From: Mesodorylaimus sp. YZB2_4 | Lineage: Eukaryota > Nematoda > Enoplea > Dorylaimida > Dorylaimidae | DNA length: 64,000 nt | Assembly: GCA_030248295.1 (NCBI GenBank) | Contig: JASANH010000051.1 | Coordinates: 37,568-101,567, forward strand | Direction: 5' to 3' | Shown here: piece by piece, positions 44,603-54,862 of the stretch | Numbering within the stretch: position 1 is the first letter of the stretch | Layout: each line of letters opens with the position of its first letter | The notes under the pieces: generated by a model | Told to the model about the DNA's origin: nothing | Databases searched by the model: none | The model's input: only the letters and a program-made list of their open reading frames with translations | Program-made: the position numbers and the translations under genes

Positions 44603-45692
44603 CCAGCATCGACCGATCCACCGATCCGGCCGAACCGATCCGCCGATCCAGGGGGTGGATCGGATCCCGATCCGATCCGACCGCTGGATCGGCGGATCGG
44701 CATTTCAAATTTGCCGCGCATTACCTGCTTGAAAAACACGCGTATGACTTGTTTTACGATACTCCTCTGACATTTGAGTTCTCTCCCATAATCATTGTCT
44801 CTGTGACATACGTGAAGTTTTTTAATGGGTTCCAGAGGTCAGAGAGAAATCAGATGCAATGGCGAATAGAAGAAGTGAATAAGGAGCTTAACGATAGCTT
44901 AACGGAGCTGGATCAGGATCAGGGCGATCCCGATTGGGATAGGATTTTTCTGTGTTTTGCGTATGAGCCTTTATACCTCACTGAAGCACTTTTCAGTCAT
45001 ACAGCTTTTTTGAAACTTCTCCAATTAATTATTATTATAGATAATTTGAAAATTGATTTGAAAAATAGGGAGTTCTGATACAGGCCATATATAGATAAGC
45101 CATGCCAGCTCACGTCATGTCATGCTTTATTCCTGACCAAGCACCATGCAGCACTATCGGGGGTTAGGAAACATATGTCATGTATTGACAATTAATTTTA
45201 CCCAGGCGAGAGTCGAACTCTCCCCTCTAATCGTGAGTGCGCACCTAGCGTGACAGGCAAACGACTACCGCAGGCTACGCCCCAGTTTTGCTTCCACCCC
45301 AGAGCTGCTACAGACTACGATAAACAGACTAGCCTCGCTAGCGTGCTTTTTTCTTTATTTATGCAGAATCCCCATGCCTAATCGTCGGGATCCTGGCCTG
45401 TCGTTGAGGATCACGCGAAGAAACGAGCTTGTTTCGAGTCCCGCTTATTGGGCCTGAAGGCCCAATTAAGATATGTAAAACGATTTGAAATCAGAGTTTT
45501 TTAAATCAGTGAATGAAGAACAAAGATTGCGCAGAATTTTGGACACAGTTTTTGGCTTGGGATCGGTTAGGATCGGATCGGCTGGATCGGATCGGATCGG
45601 ATCGGCCGGATCGGGATCGGATCGGGCCGATCCAGAGCATGGATCGGATCGGGATCGGGATCCGGGCTGAGGGTCGGATCGGTCGATGCTGG
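44603..45692. mobile_element. Non-autonomous hAT-like element with perfect 8-bp target duplication
   Basis: 1,090 bp; termini CCAGCATCGACCGATCC and GGATCGGTCGATGCTGG are exact inverses. Flanks GCTGGACC on both sides (44595-44602 and 45693-45700). Subterminal repeats of GATCGG/GGATCGGATC occur at both ends (44603-44700, 45555-45690). No transposase. The plus-strand frame 44440-45078 crosses the border and is spurious. A SINE lies inside (45136-45287). Confidence 0.88.
45136..45287 (-). repeat. SINE family 1 copy inside the hAT-like element
   Basis: Minus-strand B box (AGAGTTCGACTC), degenerate A-box end and the tail with AGTGCTGCATGGTGCTTGG. Contains a small internal duplication (GTGAGTGCGCACCTAGCGTGACAGG). 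It is the only other mobile DNA inside the 44603-45692 element. Confidence 0.65.
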
Positions 45693-45700
45693 GCTGGACC

Positions 45701-46022
45701 AAGCCCGCCTCCAAGCACAGGCCCATTGTCCAGCCAGCCTCCAGTACTCCATGTAAACAGTCTTACAACTCACTCAACTCGATACCCCCTCCCCCACCTA
45801 GCCCAGCCGACCTTGCCCATATTTGCCAGCCGCCAAGACTGACGTGATCTCACTGGCCAATAGTTGAGCACTGCGCGATGTCATTCATCACACAGAAAGG
45901 ACAATTTTTTATAAGTTAACCATCACACAACATTTAGCAAAACGCGTGATACTATATTTTGACAGGTCTCTTCTTTTATCATGTTCATGTTTTACCACAT
46001 CACCAAACGCTTATGCGCAAAT
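45701..46022. other. Intergenic: no recognised feature
   Basis: No supported gene or repeat. Confidence 0.35.
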
Positions 46023-46090
46023 GATTTACCGGCCCGCGATTCGAAAACTCGCCCGTAACTGCGCACCTGGCGTGAGAGGCAGACGCCTAA

Positions 46091-47413
46091 AGGCCGATTT
46101 ATACTCGCGACGGCGACGGCGGCGGCGACGGCGATGGCGGACGGCGCCGCTTGAAAGTATAAGTGACTTGCGCTACACTCGCGCCGCGGATCCGGCGCCG
46201 CGCACGGCGAGCGGCGAACCTGGAATGGCGAACGGCGCCGGAGCGTAACTAGACAACGCGGGCTCAGCAGACATCGCCATGTACTTCAAAATCAAACCTA
46301 GAAACCTATATCAAACTTAAAACTCGAGAAATAAGTAACCGCCAATATGCATAGATTAGACGAAGGGAGAAACTGATACTTTGGTTTTGACATTGCTGTT
46401 TAAAACTTTAAGAGTTGAAAGAAGTTTTTCGCTGAACATGTTTAATCAGACGTGTCAAAAAGTCTTCGCTAGATCGTAGAAATGATGGATTTTTTAACTA
46501 ATCGACATTTCTGATAGACATCATCGCAACTTTATTATTATCCCATTACAATTCATTCCAGATACCTTTTAAATCGTCACATACCCTGAATGCCTGCTCG
46601 TTCCATGACCTGGTCAATATCCTTGTCACTTATTTGATCAATGAGCCTGATGTATTCTCTAACGATCCAACGCGTAAACGACCAAATGCCTAAAAAGTTA
46701 TGCGTGGACATTAGAGTACAGTAGGAAAGTCATTGGCTGAAGACACCGTTTATCTTCCACCTCCACCAATTAGCTTGGACATTAGCTTGGAAGCCACTGA
46801 GGAAGGCCCCAATAAGAGCAAAAGACTTCTACCAAAATTCCCGTCTATGACTGGGTATTCATAAATATCGTTAAAACCATAATAACCCGGGTCTAGAAGA
46901 AGATTTTTGAGCCTACGACTCTAAATCTAGCAAATCTTCATCTAAAACTTCGAGTCTAAACTTTGCAAAGTAACTTTTCTTCTAAGCCAACATCGCCTAA
47001 GCGACGGCAAAAATTACTCTTCAAAAATACGAAAATTTTTATACTCACGTAAGCTGAAGAATTTTTTAATGTAGAAATCCGTAATCTCCGATATTCAAAG
47101 CCCTCAAATGCAACAAGTAAGAATTTTTGATGTTCAGATCGATTCGAAATGAATTCTTGAAACATCGACGGCGAAACCGGAGAAAAGTTTTCTTTTTCTC
47201 CGACTTCGCCGCGACGGCACGCCGTCGACTCGCCCTACGACGGCGAAAAGTTGCTCGCCGCCAATTCTTTTTTGGCAATTTACACTTCGCCGCTGCCGTC
47301 GCCGTCAAGAAAAACCGTCGACGGCCCAAGAACCGCTACAGTTTACCTGAAACTTACTTTTACCCTATGTGCGCCGTAGCCGTCGCCGTCGCCGTCGTTA
47401 GTATAAATCGGCC
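46091..47413. mobile_element. TTAA-type TIR element 1 (CGACGG-rich ends)
   Basis: 1,323 bp. Left end AGGCCGATTTATACTCGCGACGGCGAC and right end GTCGCCGTCGTTAGTATAAATCGGCC are inverted; TTAA follows at 47414-47417 and a mutated CTAA precedes (46087-46090). Beside both ends are CGGCGACGGC-type repeats (also 47160-47330). TTAA targets are typical of piggyBac-like elements. No transposase. Confidence 0.78.
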
Positions 47414-47417
47414 TTAA

Positions 47418-48691
47418 AGCGGCGTCCACATTGCACCTCGGCTGATCGGCTGCCGAGCCAGCCGAGCTGTCAGCTGAGCTGACGTGCGTTCACATGCATG
47501 CCTCGGTTGGCTCAGCTTGCGGCTGGCTCAGTGTGCGGCTTGCGGTCATCTCAGCTCGGCTGGGTCGTTCACATTTGATGCCGCGACGCCGATTGAAACA
47601 TTCTGTCTGCTTTTCGGCGGGCTCGGCTGAGGAGCTCGGTTTGCTCGGCTCGCGGAAAGTTTCCCCAGGAGCACGACTATTGCAGAGAATAATCATCGTC
47701 AAAATCAAAAGAATGAAACTAAAATATGGCTGCTATTGGTCTGCTGAACGAAAGAGCAGTATATGACCTATGCACAACGTGTTGCATCAACTTACCTTTA
47801 GCATCTCAGACATACCAACCACGCATACGTGCACTGACGAACGAGCATATTTTTTAAATCAGTAGACACATGGGGTATCAGTTCAACAGTTCTATCTATA
47901 ATGATCAGAATGAGGAGGAATAGTAATTGAACTACCTACAGTAGTTAACAGGTTTGCTAGAATCGGTTCACCTACTGCCATTTTTAGTAATACCGATGCA
48001 TATACTGGGCAAATCCTGGCTGGACTGGGCTATAGGGCTGGGTTGGGCAACTCTACTGTAGTTGCTCGTTTCCAAATTCAATTGGCGTGCCTTCTGTAAA
48101 TCTTTGATCGCACTATTTAGCGGACTTCCTCGGGACCATTTCTCTAATCCCGTTTCGGATTACAATGCCAAATTTGACACCTCAGTCCCACACGTTCCCT
48201 CAGCACACAAATGATGCCGACTCGCATCAGACTATCCGCTTTTTTTTACCAAGTTCCCTGGTTTAAACCTTGAAGTTCTCGAGATTTCTAGCAGCTAGAA
48301 CCGATAAACCGTTTCATAAGTTCACAATAATTGAATAATTTAATCATAATCCATATTTTCATCGAGATTGGCTACTTTCCTGTTGATAACTCCAGAACGA
48401 TTGTTCCAAGCTCGGCTGGCTCGGCTAGAAAAGTTGAAAATTTTCAACTTTTCTAGCCGAGCTGGCCGAGCGCCTGAGCCGCAGACCGAGCTGAATGTGA
48501 ACAGTCCAGCCGAGCCAGCTAAGCCGAGCCAACCGCAAGCCACAAACCGAGCCAACCGCAAGCCGAGCCGACCGCGGGCTGAGCTGGCTCAGCTGATAGT
48601 CGCAATGTGAACGACACCTCAGCTGACAAGCTCGGCTGGCTCGGCTCGCGGCTGGCTCAGCTCGGCAGCTGAGGTGCAATGTGGACGGCCC
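47418..48691. mobile_element. TTAA-type TIR element 2 (CCGAGC-rich ends)
   Basis: 1,274 bp between TTAA at 47414-47417 and 48692-48695. Ends GGCGTCCACATTGCACCTC and its complement. Long subterminal arms are full of GCTCGGCTG/CAGCCGAGC repeats (47440-47660, 48405-48680), making a very strong potential hairpin. The outer bases differ from element 1, so this is another family using the same target type. Confidence 0.8.
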
Positions 48692-48713
48692 TTAACCCAC
48701 CAGGCCACGAGCC

Positions 48714-49257
48714 CTATCCGGAAATGAGAAAGTTTTTGGGATACATTTTGGGGGTGGGGTGGGGACAGGGTCGGGCCCTGTCCGAACAAGCTAATCCGTG
48801 GTACATAGGTCATGTCAGTCAATAGAAAATGCTGTAAACTGTTCTTCTGTGGAAATGGGATCTCACACTATCTAGCAGTAGCATTCGAGAAGGAAACGCG
48901 CGGTCATTTTCAGTCATACTGTAACTGTTGGGTGAGTCAGACCAAAAGCCAGAACAGTATCCAGTATTTCCTGGGTTTTTCCTCTTTTTTTTTTGGGGGG
49001 GGGGGGGGAGTTACTTTTGGCTCCTCTAGTCTAGGGGAAGGTTGAATAATTTTTTCAAAACTTAAACGTCCCGAAATTAGACTTTTCTAGCTGAGAGTGA
49101 ACATAAATTTAGACACTGGGATTTAGGCACAAATAATGCGGCTGGCTTGGATGACACCGTCTGTCTGACTCATCACAGCTTGTGTGGCTGCCTCACCCCT
49201 TAGCCGTCCTAAGCTTCACAACAATCACGTGCTTCCTTCTTGAATGCCATTACTAGG
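48714..49257. other. Intergenic: no recognised feature
   Basis: No supported gene. Contains a T/G homopolymer pair near 48985-49010. Confidence 0.35.
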
Positions 49258-51018
49258 GCCGGATCGATTAGGAGGAACCGACCCAAGCTGTGGATTGGCT
49301 GGATCAGGATTTTGAATTCCCGCCAAAATATCTATCTCTAGCGCTCGAGTATGTCGTCATGCGGGCGGCTAGAATTCACAGTTCAACTCTCTTGGCCCCC
49401 CCTCATTCTGTCTGGCCCTGGCGCTCATTTGGTTAAGACGTTGGTCCCGCATGGATTAGGCGCAACCCTGACTGGAACGCCGCCACTTTGGCTGAGGACG
49501 GACGGAAACCGATTCTCAGAGAGAGAAGTGGCTCTGGGAGACTCGCCAGGAAGCCAAGTGGCGGACGCAGAACGCCAGTCGGGACCCTCCCTTCTCGCCC
49601 GGGTATCATCCAGGGACGCTGATGCTGGAGCAGGCAGTGACGTTCCTAGCGGAGCCGTCAGAAGGAGCCTGTTGTGAGAGCCGGCCACCCCACGGCCTGA
49701 ATGCTGGCTGGCAATACGCAAACCGTTCAACAGGTCCCTCGGGGAGCTGGGGCGGCTTGGGGCCCAGCCCGAAAACATTTTTAAAAACTGTCCCCATACT
49801 GGACACAATTCCACTCCACAATCAAAGTCCGCAAGCCAAGCGCGATATTGCAGGTGAAGTTGGACTATGAAACTTTGTGAAATTCCACGCAATCAGATCA
49901 GCAACAGCATGAGGCAAAATCAAACCCGATCGCGTTCACTTACTCATAAAGCTCTCCTCCCTGTCCGTTTTTTGCCCGAAATTCTTCAGGCCATTCCTAA
50001 CTACGGGTGTCCTTTATCGATTGTTTTATATCGTTGTTTGTTTGCAAATGAGCGACACGCTCTCTTACTGGCAGGTTTGGGCTGATCTTAGAAGCGAGCG
50101 GTCCAAGGTCTTCAATAGCCCAAGCCTGGTAGAAAGGCTAGTTCCTGCAGAGTATCGATCACTAAGACCCCGATTCCTCAACAAACCTCTCAGGCGTGTT
50201 TGCCGCGCCTCTCAAGGGTGCCTGCAACTGCTCTGTGCACTGATACACTGGCCTGGCTGCTGGTCGAATGCACCCAGTCCTAAGATGCCCCCGCTGACGA
50301 ACAGTTCCACTGTCGGTGGCGAAGTGAAGACTCAGTCAACACCGGAGGATCCTTTACGAAGCACAATGCACGACGATGTTTCAACCGTCCTGGATCTTAC
50401 CCACAGACAAATCCATAGACAAACCAAGTACCTGCCTGGAGTCAACTCCTGGACTTTACGGGTATGAACCGAAAGAGACGACGACCGCAGAGGCCCTTTG
50501 AGAGTGAGCTAATCGAAGTCCCTGGCCAGCATCTGGCTCGCCCCACGGTTCTGCCAATGGGCTGGACAACACAAGGGGGGTGCTCCCCACAAATTCAGAA
50601 CAAACAGGTGGAAACGAATCGAGCGAAGGCAAGCGAGGGAGAGCCCCGATTCCTCCCGGCAGCCTGTTCTTATACTGCTGTAACCAGCGCACCCAGGCGG
50701 CGGGAGATAGTCGAGACCGAAGTCTCTAGGCAAAAAACTCCGACTGGAGGAAGGCAAGTCTCGCGACTATACCTGCCCTAGAAACATCAACCGAGGAGTT
50801 ACGTCCCAGCCAGGGGAGCATATCGATTACTCCCGACCGCCAACGCTGCTGGTTACACTGCCCTTGCTCCTCCTTACAGAGCCAACTGCCCAAGCCACAC
50901 CCCCCAAGACTTTCAGGCACCCCCAATCGGCAATGGTCACACACGATGAAAGAAAGTACATCATGCCAGAAAACAAGTGAGCAGGCGCAATACAACGTTG
51001 GGTTGGGTCGGTCGATGC
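49258..51018. mobile_element. hAT-like element P of an inverted pair
   Basis: Starts GGGCCGGATCGATTAGG (outermost end missing) and ends GGGTCGGTCGATGCT, the terminus shared with 44603-45692. Its first about 690 bp (to 49945) reappear in reverse in 52145-51360: shared blocks include AAGCTGTGG, GAATTCCCGCCAAAATATCT, GCCCAGCCCGAAAACATTT and GATATTGCAGGTG. About 1 kb in the middle (49945-50940) has no match in its partner. Open frames here (such as 49351-49677) are not supported. Confidence 0.6.
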
Positions 51019-51129
51019 TAGACTGGTTTCTTACGCCATTCTGGACGACTTAAAGCGACACTAATTTTTTTAAGAAAAGGCTGACTTTGTTCGGCATGTA
51101 TCGATTGATCAATTTTAGTCAAGTGAAAT

Positions 51130-52169
51130 GCCAGCATCGACCGACCCGGGTGTGAGGTCACCAAGCCGACCCGACCCGACCCAGGCCAGAACCGACCCGA
51201 TCCAACGTTGTATTGCGCCCACTCATTTGTTTTCTGCCATGATGCATTGTTTCTCCAATCGATAACCATCGATGACAGACACCAGCAGTCAGGAAGAAGG
51301 GGCTGACGGATTTCGGACAAAAACGGAGAGGGGGAGGAGAAGGAGAACTTTAGGACCAAGTTAACGCGCTCGTCCCTTGCCTCATGCTGTCTGAGGCGAC
51401 AGCGTTGAATTTCACAAATTTGTACTGTCCAACTGCACCTGCAATATCCCGTTTCGCTTCTAGACTTGACTTCTTAGAGTGGAAGGTGGCCAGTATGAGG
51501 ACAGATCTTCAAATGTTTTCGGGCTGGGCCCCTCCACCTACCCCGATTTCCTATGGGTTTTGCCAGCAGTCATTGACGAGTGCAGCAGTGTGTGAGGCGA
51601 TCAACTCTCATGGCAGGCTCCCTCTGACGGCCTGACTTGGAGCTGCTCCGCTGGAGCATCACCGCCGAGGGCATCCTGCGCCAGAATCAGCGTTTCCGGA
51701 TGATAGAGGGCAAGAACGGAGGGCCCCGACTGGCAATTAGGACCAGATTTCTCAATCTAGGGCACCAATTCCACCTCCAATTGAATTCCTGGTGAATCGC
51801 CCGCAGCCAGTTCTCTGAGAACGGGTTTCCTAAACTGACGTCTTCAGCCAGAATAGAACTGAGGCGTTTCAGTCAGGGTTGCCCCCCCCCCCCCCAATCA
51901 GCCTCTCACAAGCCAAATGAGCCGCGCTCCTATGTGGACAGAAATTGAATGAAGTAAAAACTTGCAAAAAAAAACGTCCATGTCATGCATGGGCGGCCAG
52001 TCCAGTGGGTTGAAGTGTCGATCCTGGCTGCCTGCATGAAGACATGACTGGACGCCAGAGAAGATATTTTGGCGGGAATTCGAAATTCCGATCCGGCCGA
52101 CCCACAGCTTGTGTCGGTTCCCCCAAACCGATCCGGCCCGGATCGGCGGGTCGGTTCGGTCGATGCTGG
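51130..52169. mobile_element. hAT-like element Q, inverted partner of P
   Basis: Left end CCAGCATCGACCGACCC, right end GGTCGGTTCGGTCGATGCTGG, matching the family of 44603-45692. The whole element is a shorter, inverted relative of P, separated from it by about 110 bp. Together they form a long inverted repeat spanning 2.9 kb. Confidence 0.62.
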
Positions 52170-52386
52170 GTGAAATGATTAAAAATTGGAAAGATACTTT
52201 TCAGAGAGTTGTATGGCTGAAAAGTGTGCTTTAGTAAAAAGAAAGCAAAACATCCTGAGATCCTAAAAAAGCGATCCCAACCTGAAGTTAGCAGAGAGGG
52301 GTCAGACGCATGGGCGACTCCCCCCCCCCCCCCTCGTCGTTGATCCTGCGGCGGTTCGCTGATAAACTGCAGCAGAAACACCCTGT

Positions 52387-52787
52387 TCACTGTTTTTGCA
52401 CCTTGGCCCCTTTCCCACCAGTCCTCACCATGGCAGTCTTCCACTCCAGCTGACACCAGCACTCGTCCTCGATGCTGCTGTTGACGACGGCATCGATGAT
52501 TGCCTGATCGCAGAATTCACTGCCATAATATTCTGAGATGACGGCGCTCACGAAATCACGATCAAAAACTGCCTCCTTCGACTGATCCGAACTATAAAAA
52601 AAGCATTTATGAGCAGTCCGATCCTCAGAGACACAAATACTCACTTGAAATCTTTCCTGGCAATCTCTTTCAAAAAACCGCTTCTTTGCAACAGGGTCAA
52701 ATGTGAAAATGAAGACCCATCGTTTTTTAACGTGTTGGCCTGAAAAGGAGTTCCAGAAATGAAAGAAGCAACAAAATTAAAATCCAT
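52387..52787 (-). CDS. Small unidentified two-exon gene (115 codons)
   Basis: Exon 1 is 52787-52645, ATG to AA|GTGAGT. Exon 2 is 52591-52387, after acceptor TTTTTATAG, to a stop. The 53-bp intron keeps frame and the total is 348 nt. The protein begins MDFNFVASFISGTPF, has an acidic/aromatic middle (AVISEYYGSEFCDQAIIDAVV), WCQLEWK, and a basic end (GGKGAKVQKQ). I recognise no family. It starts only 103 bp after the stop of the next gene on the same strand. The ATG lies in continuous frame with the part after CAG|GCC at 52738, so no intron is needed there. Confidence 0.55.
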
Positions 52788-52890
52788 AATTGGAAAAAGT
52801 TTTGAGTTAAAAACAACAGAAATTTTAGGGGATTTTCTGCTAAAATTTAGAGGAATTAAGGACCCCCGCAGCAGGGAGATTATTTAAGGC

Positions 52891-53777
52891 TTATCTTTCC
52901 AAGTCCTGCAGGTGAGAGAGACAAATGTTTGGTGGCTCGCTAAGTCGGCAAGTGCCCAAATCTCTGGCTGGCAACCTTCCTCCTGGGAATGGACTGGAGG
53001 CCATGAAAACAGAAACAGTAATGAAGATAAATTAAGACGAATTGTTCGGTTTCTGCGGTTTTCGTATTTTTTATATGCTCTCCAAAATAAAATGAGGACA
53101 AAAAAATGGACTGAAAATGCACCCAAATCCCCATGAAACTAATATTCGTAGAGAGATTCATCTCGCAACATGATGGAATAAACTGTTTATCCATCACCGT
53201 AACATCAACTGATAAAGTAAGCTAAAATACAAAAAACTTTTTCCAAAACTTGAGAAATTAGCTTCTAAAAAATTGATGGTTGGTGTATTTGACGCCTTTC
53301 AGTAAACAATAACCTTTGGACCCTGCATTTCAAATATCTTACCCAAGCCAAATATGCGTTTTTCTTTCTCTCGCTGACACGAAAACAAACGTGGCTGTTC
53401 GGGGTCGCCATCTTTGAGCCACCTGAAAAAATGTTCGTCAGAGAATTCGGAGCATTACAAACTGGAAGGCAAAGAAAAGAAATTTACTTCGAAGAAACTG
53501 CCAAATTACTTGAACACAGATTTGTTTTATCTGCTTAGAAATAGTTCAAAACCAGTTTAATTCCGCCACTTTTAAATTAGAACAAATGACCTTAGTGAAA
53601 AACTAATTTTTTTAACTACTGACTTTTTTTAAATAGATTCGACCGAGTCGTAATCAGAAAACCCTTCGAATTTGCCGCAAATCTGCTTGTCTGTTCATAA
53701 AAATCGCATCCAGGATCGTATCGATTCGATTCGTGTTTTGAAGCATCGCATCGCAAAAAAACAGAAAACCGCACCAT
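52891..53777 (-). CDS. Small unidentified four-exon gene (122 codons)
   Basis: Exons 53777-53624, 53530-53488, 53422-53343 and 52982-52891 join in phase to 369 nt. Splice sites: GTCAGT, GTAAAT and GTAAGA donors; AAGCAG, TTTTTTCAG and TTCCCAG acceptors. The protein starts MVRFSVFLRCDASKHESNRYD, contains GFLITTRSNLF and WLKDGDPEQPRLFSCQREKEKRIF, and ends LPARDLGTCRLSEPPN...LQDLER. It is rich in Cys and Arg, with no signal peptide or membrane segment. Family not recognised. Phase agreement across three introns is the main support. A + strand candidate exon starts about 200 bp upstream, so they may share a promoter. Confidence 0.5.
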
Positions 53778-53978
53778 GTAAACTGCAGATTCTCAGGTTG
53801 TGATTGCGTACAGCTTAAAAAAGCGGGAAATTTAAAAATTTTGATCTACGAAAGCACACAGTTTGGGGGAAAAAGTTTTCTGTTTTCGTGTCAGAGTAGA
53901 ATATATATCACGAAAAAATTGCATTGTTGTGAGCTATTGCAGACAAAAAAGCAGGGGTTTTTTCTACCCATTCCTAGA

Positions 53979-54097
53979 ATGCCAGCAAAAAAAACAGATG
54001 AGCACGATTGGAAAGGAAATTTATTGCATAATTTGAAGCCAAAAGGATTAAGTCGAGTAGAGTTTAAGAATTGTGGTCTGGAAAAGAATAAAAAACG
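53979..54097 (+). CDS. Candidate first coding exon of an unidentified + strand gene
   Basis: From an ATG near 53979 to a donor AAACG|GTGAGA near 54098: MPAKKTDEHDWKGNLLHNLKP then a Lys-rich end (GLEKNKKR). It is divergent from the gene at 53777. Following exons may lie beyond the transposons, with the exon at 59129-59396 as a candidate, but the phases do not join directly. Low confidence. Confidence 0.35.
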
Positions 54098-54489
54098 GTG
54101 AGAAATCTTTTGCAGTCTTTTGAAAGCGTTAAAAAATTTTTTAATGAAAGGCTTCTTGGATATTTGCAGTGCCTGCTGATCAGCATCGACATCGATTAGC
54201 AGTACCTGTTAGCCAATATCGGCACCAATTTGCAATGTGAGGTATCAATTCGGCACAGGCGCAATCGTCAGCCACCGCGGCAAACTGCCGTGCAAGTCAT
54301 AGAAAGAGAAGAGTAGAAAAAGTGCAATTTCAAATTGCTTTTAATTATGATCGAATTAAGATGCGTTGCAATTGCCACTCCACTCAAACATGCGGTGCCA
54401 ATCAGAGGAGAGCGCTGATGCTGTATCTGAGCCGAATTGTAGTCAGTCGCTCCCCTTGTCATGCGTCAAAGTCGCGGAGTTGCCTCTTT

Positions 54490-54570
54490 CGAGAGATTTT
54501 TCGTGGTAACCCAAGTTGATGTCAGCGACAGTTTCGTAGAGAAAATGTGCTCTATCAAGGGAATTTGAAA
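54490..54570 (+). repeat. Fragment of the foldback family (CGATAACC/GATGTCAGCG)
   Basis: CGAGAGATTTTTCGTGGTAACC, AAGTTGATGTCAGCGACAG and AAATGTGCTCTATCAAGG match one arm of 36286-36620; the opposing arm was not found. Confidence 0.55.
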
Positions 54571-54862
54571 GTGTGGTCAGATTAGATTATACCAGTTCGA
54601 ATCCCCTGCTAGATACTGTAAATCACTTTAATTTCGCGGTACTGGACTGTTGCAAAATTTCGCGGATACAAATTTTCGCGGTTTCTGGCTGACCCTCAGT
54701 CATCAGTACTGGTTATGCATATGATGAATCTCTTGCTGATACTTCAGACTGTGTGGGAATGTTCGATCTTTTTAAAGAACTCAATCAATGCTCGTTTATA
54801 CTCGCTACGCTGCAGCTGGCGTAGCGCGCACAGCGTCGCCTAGCGCAGCGGGGAGACGTTAA

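Larger units (their letters stand above)
46023..48713 (-). repeat. SINE family 1 copy split by two TTAA-type elements
   Basis: The B-box half is at 46023-46087 (CGAGTTTTCGAATCGC on the minus strand, CCTCTCACGCC) and the A-box half at 48696-48713 (TCGTGGCCTGGTGGG). The break is exactly at a TTAA in the head. Removing 46091-48691 restores a normal SINE head. Confidence 0.75.

Noticed and set aside
44440..45078. 212-codon frame near the hAT-like element
   Set aside because: It crosses the element border and its 8-bp duplication and contains the GATC-rich repeat; a chance frame.
45946..46248. Arg-rich 100-codon frame
   Set aside because: Comes from a SINE half joined to the CGACGG-rich end of TTAA element 1.
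49351..50781. Several 80-155-codon frames at 49.3-50.8 kb
   Set aside because: They lie inside the inverted hAT-like element pair, are not conserved between the two arms, and lack transposase motifs.
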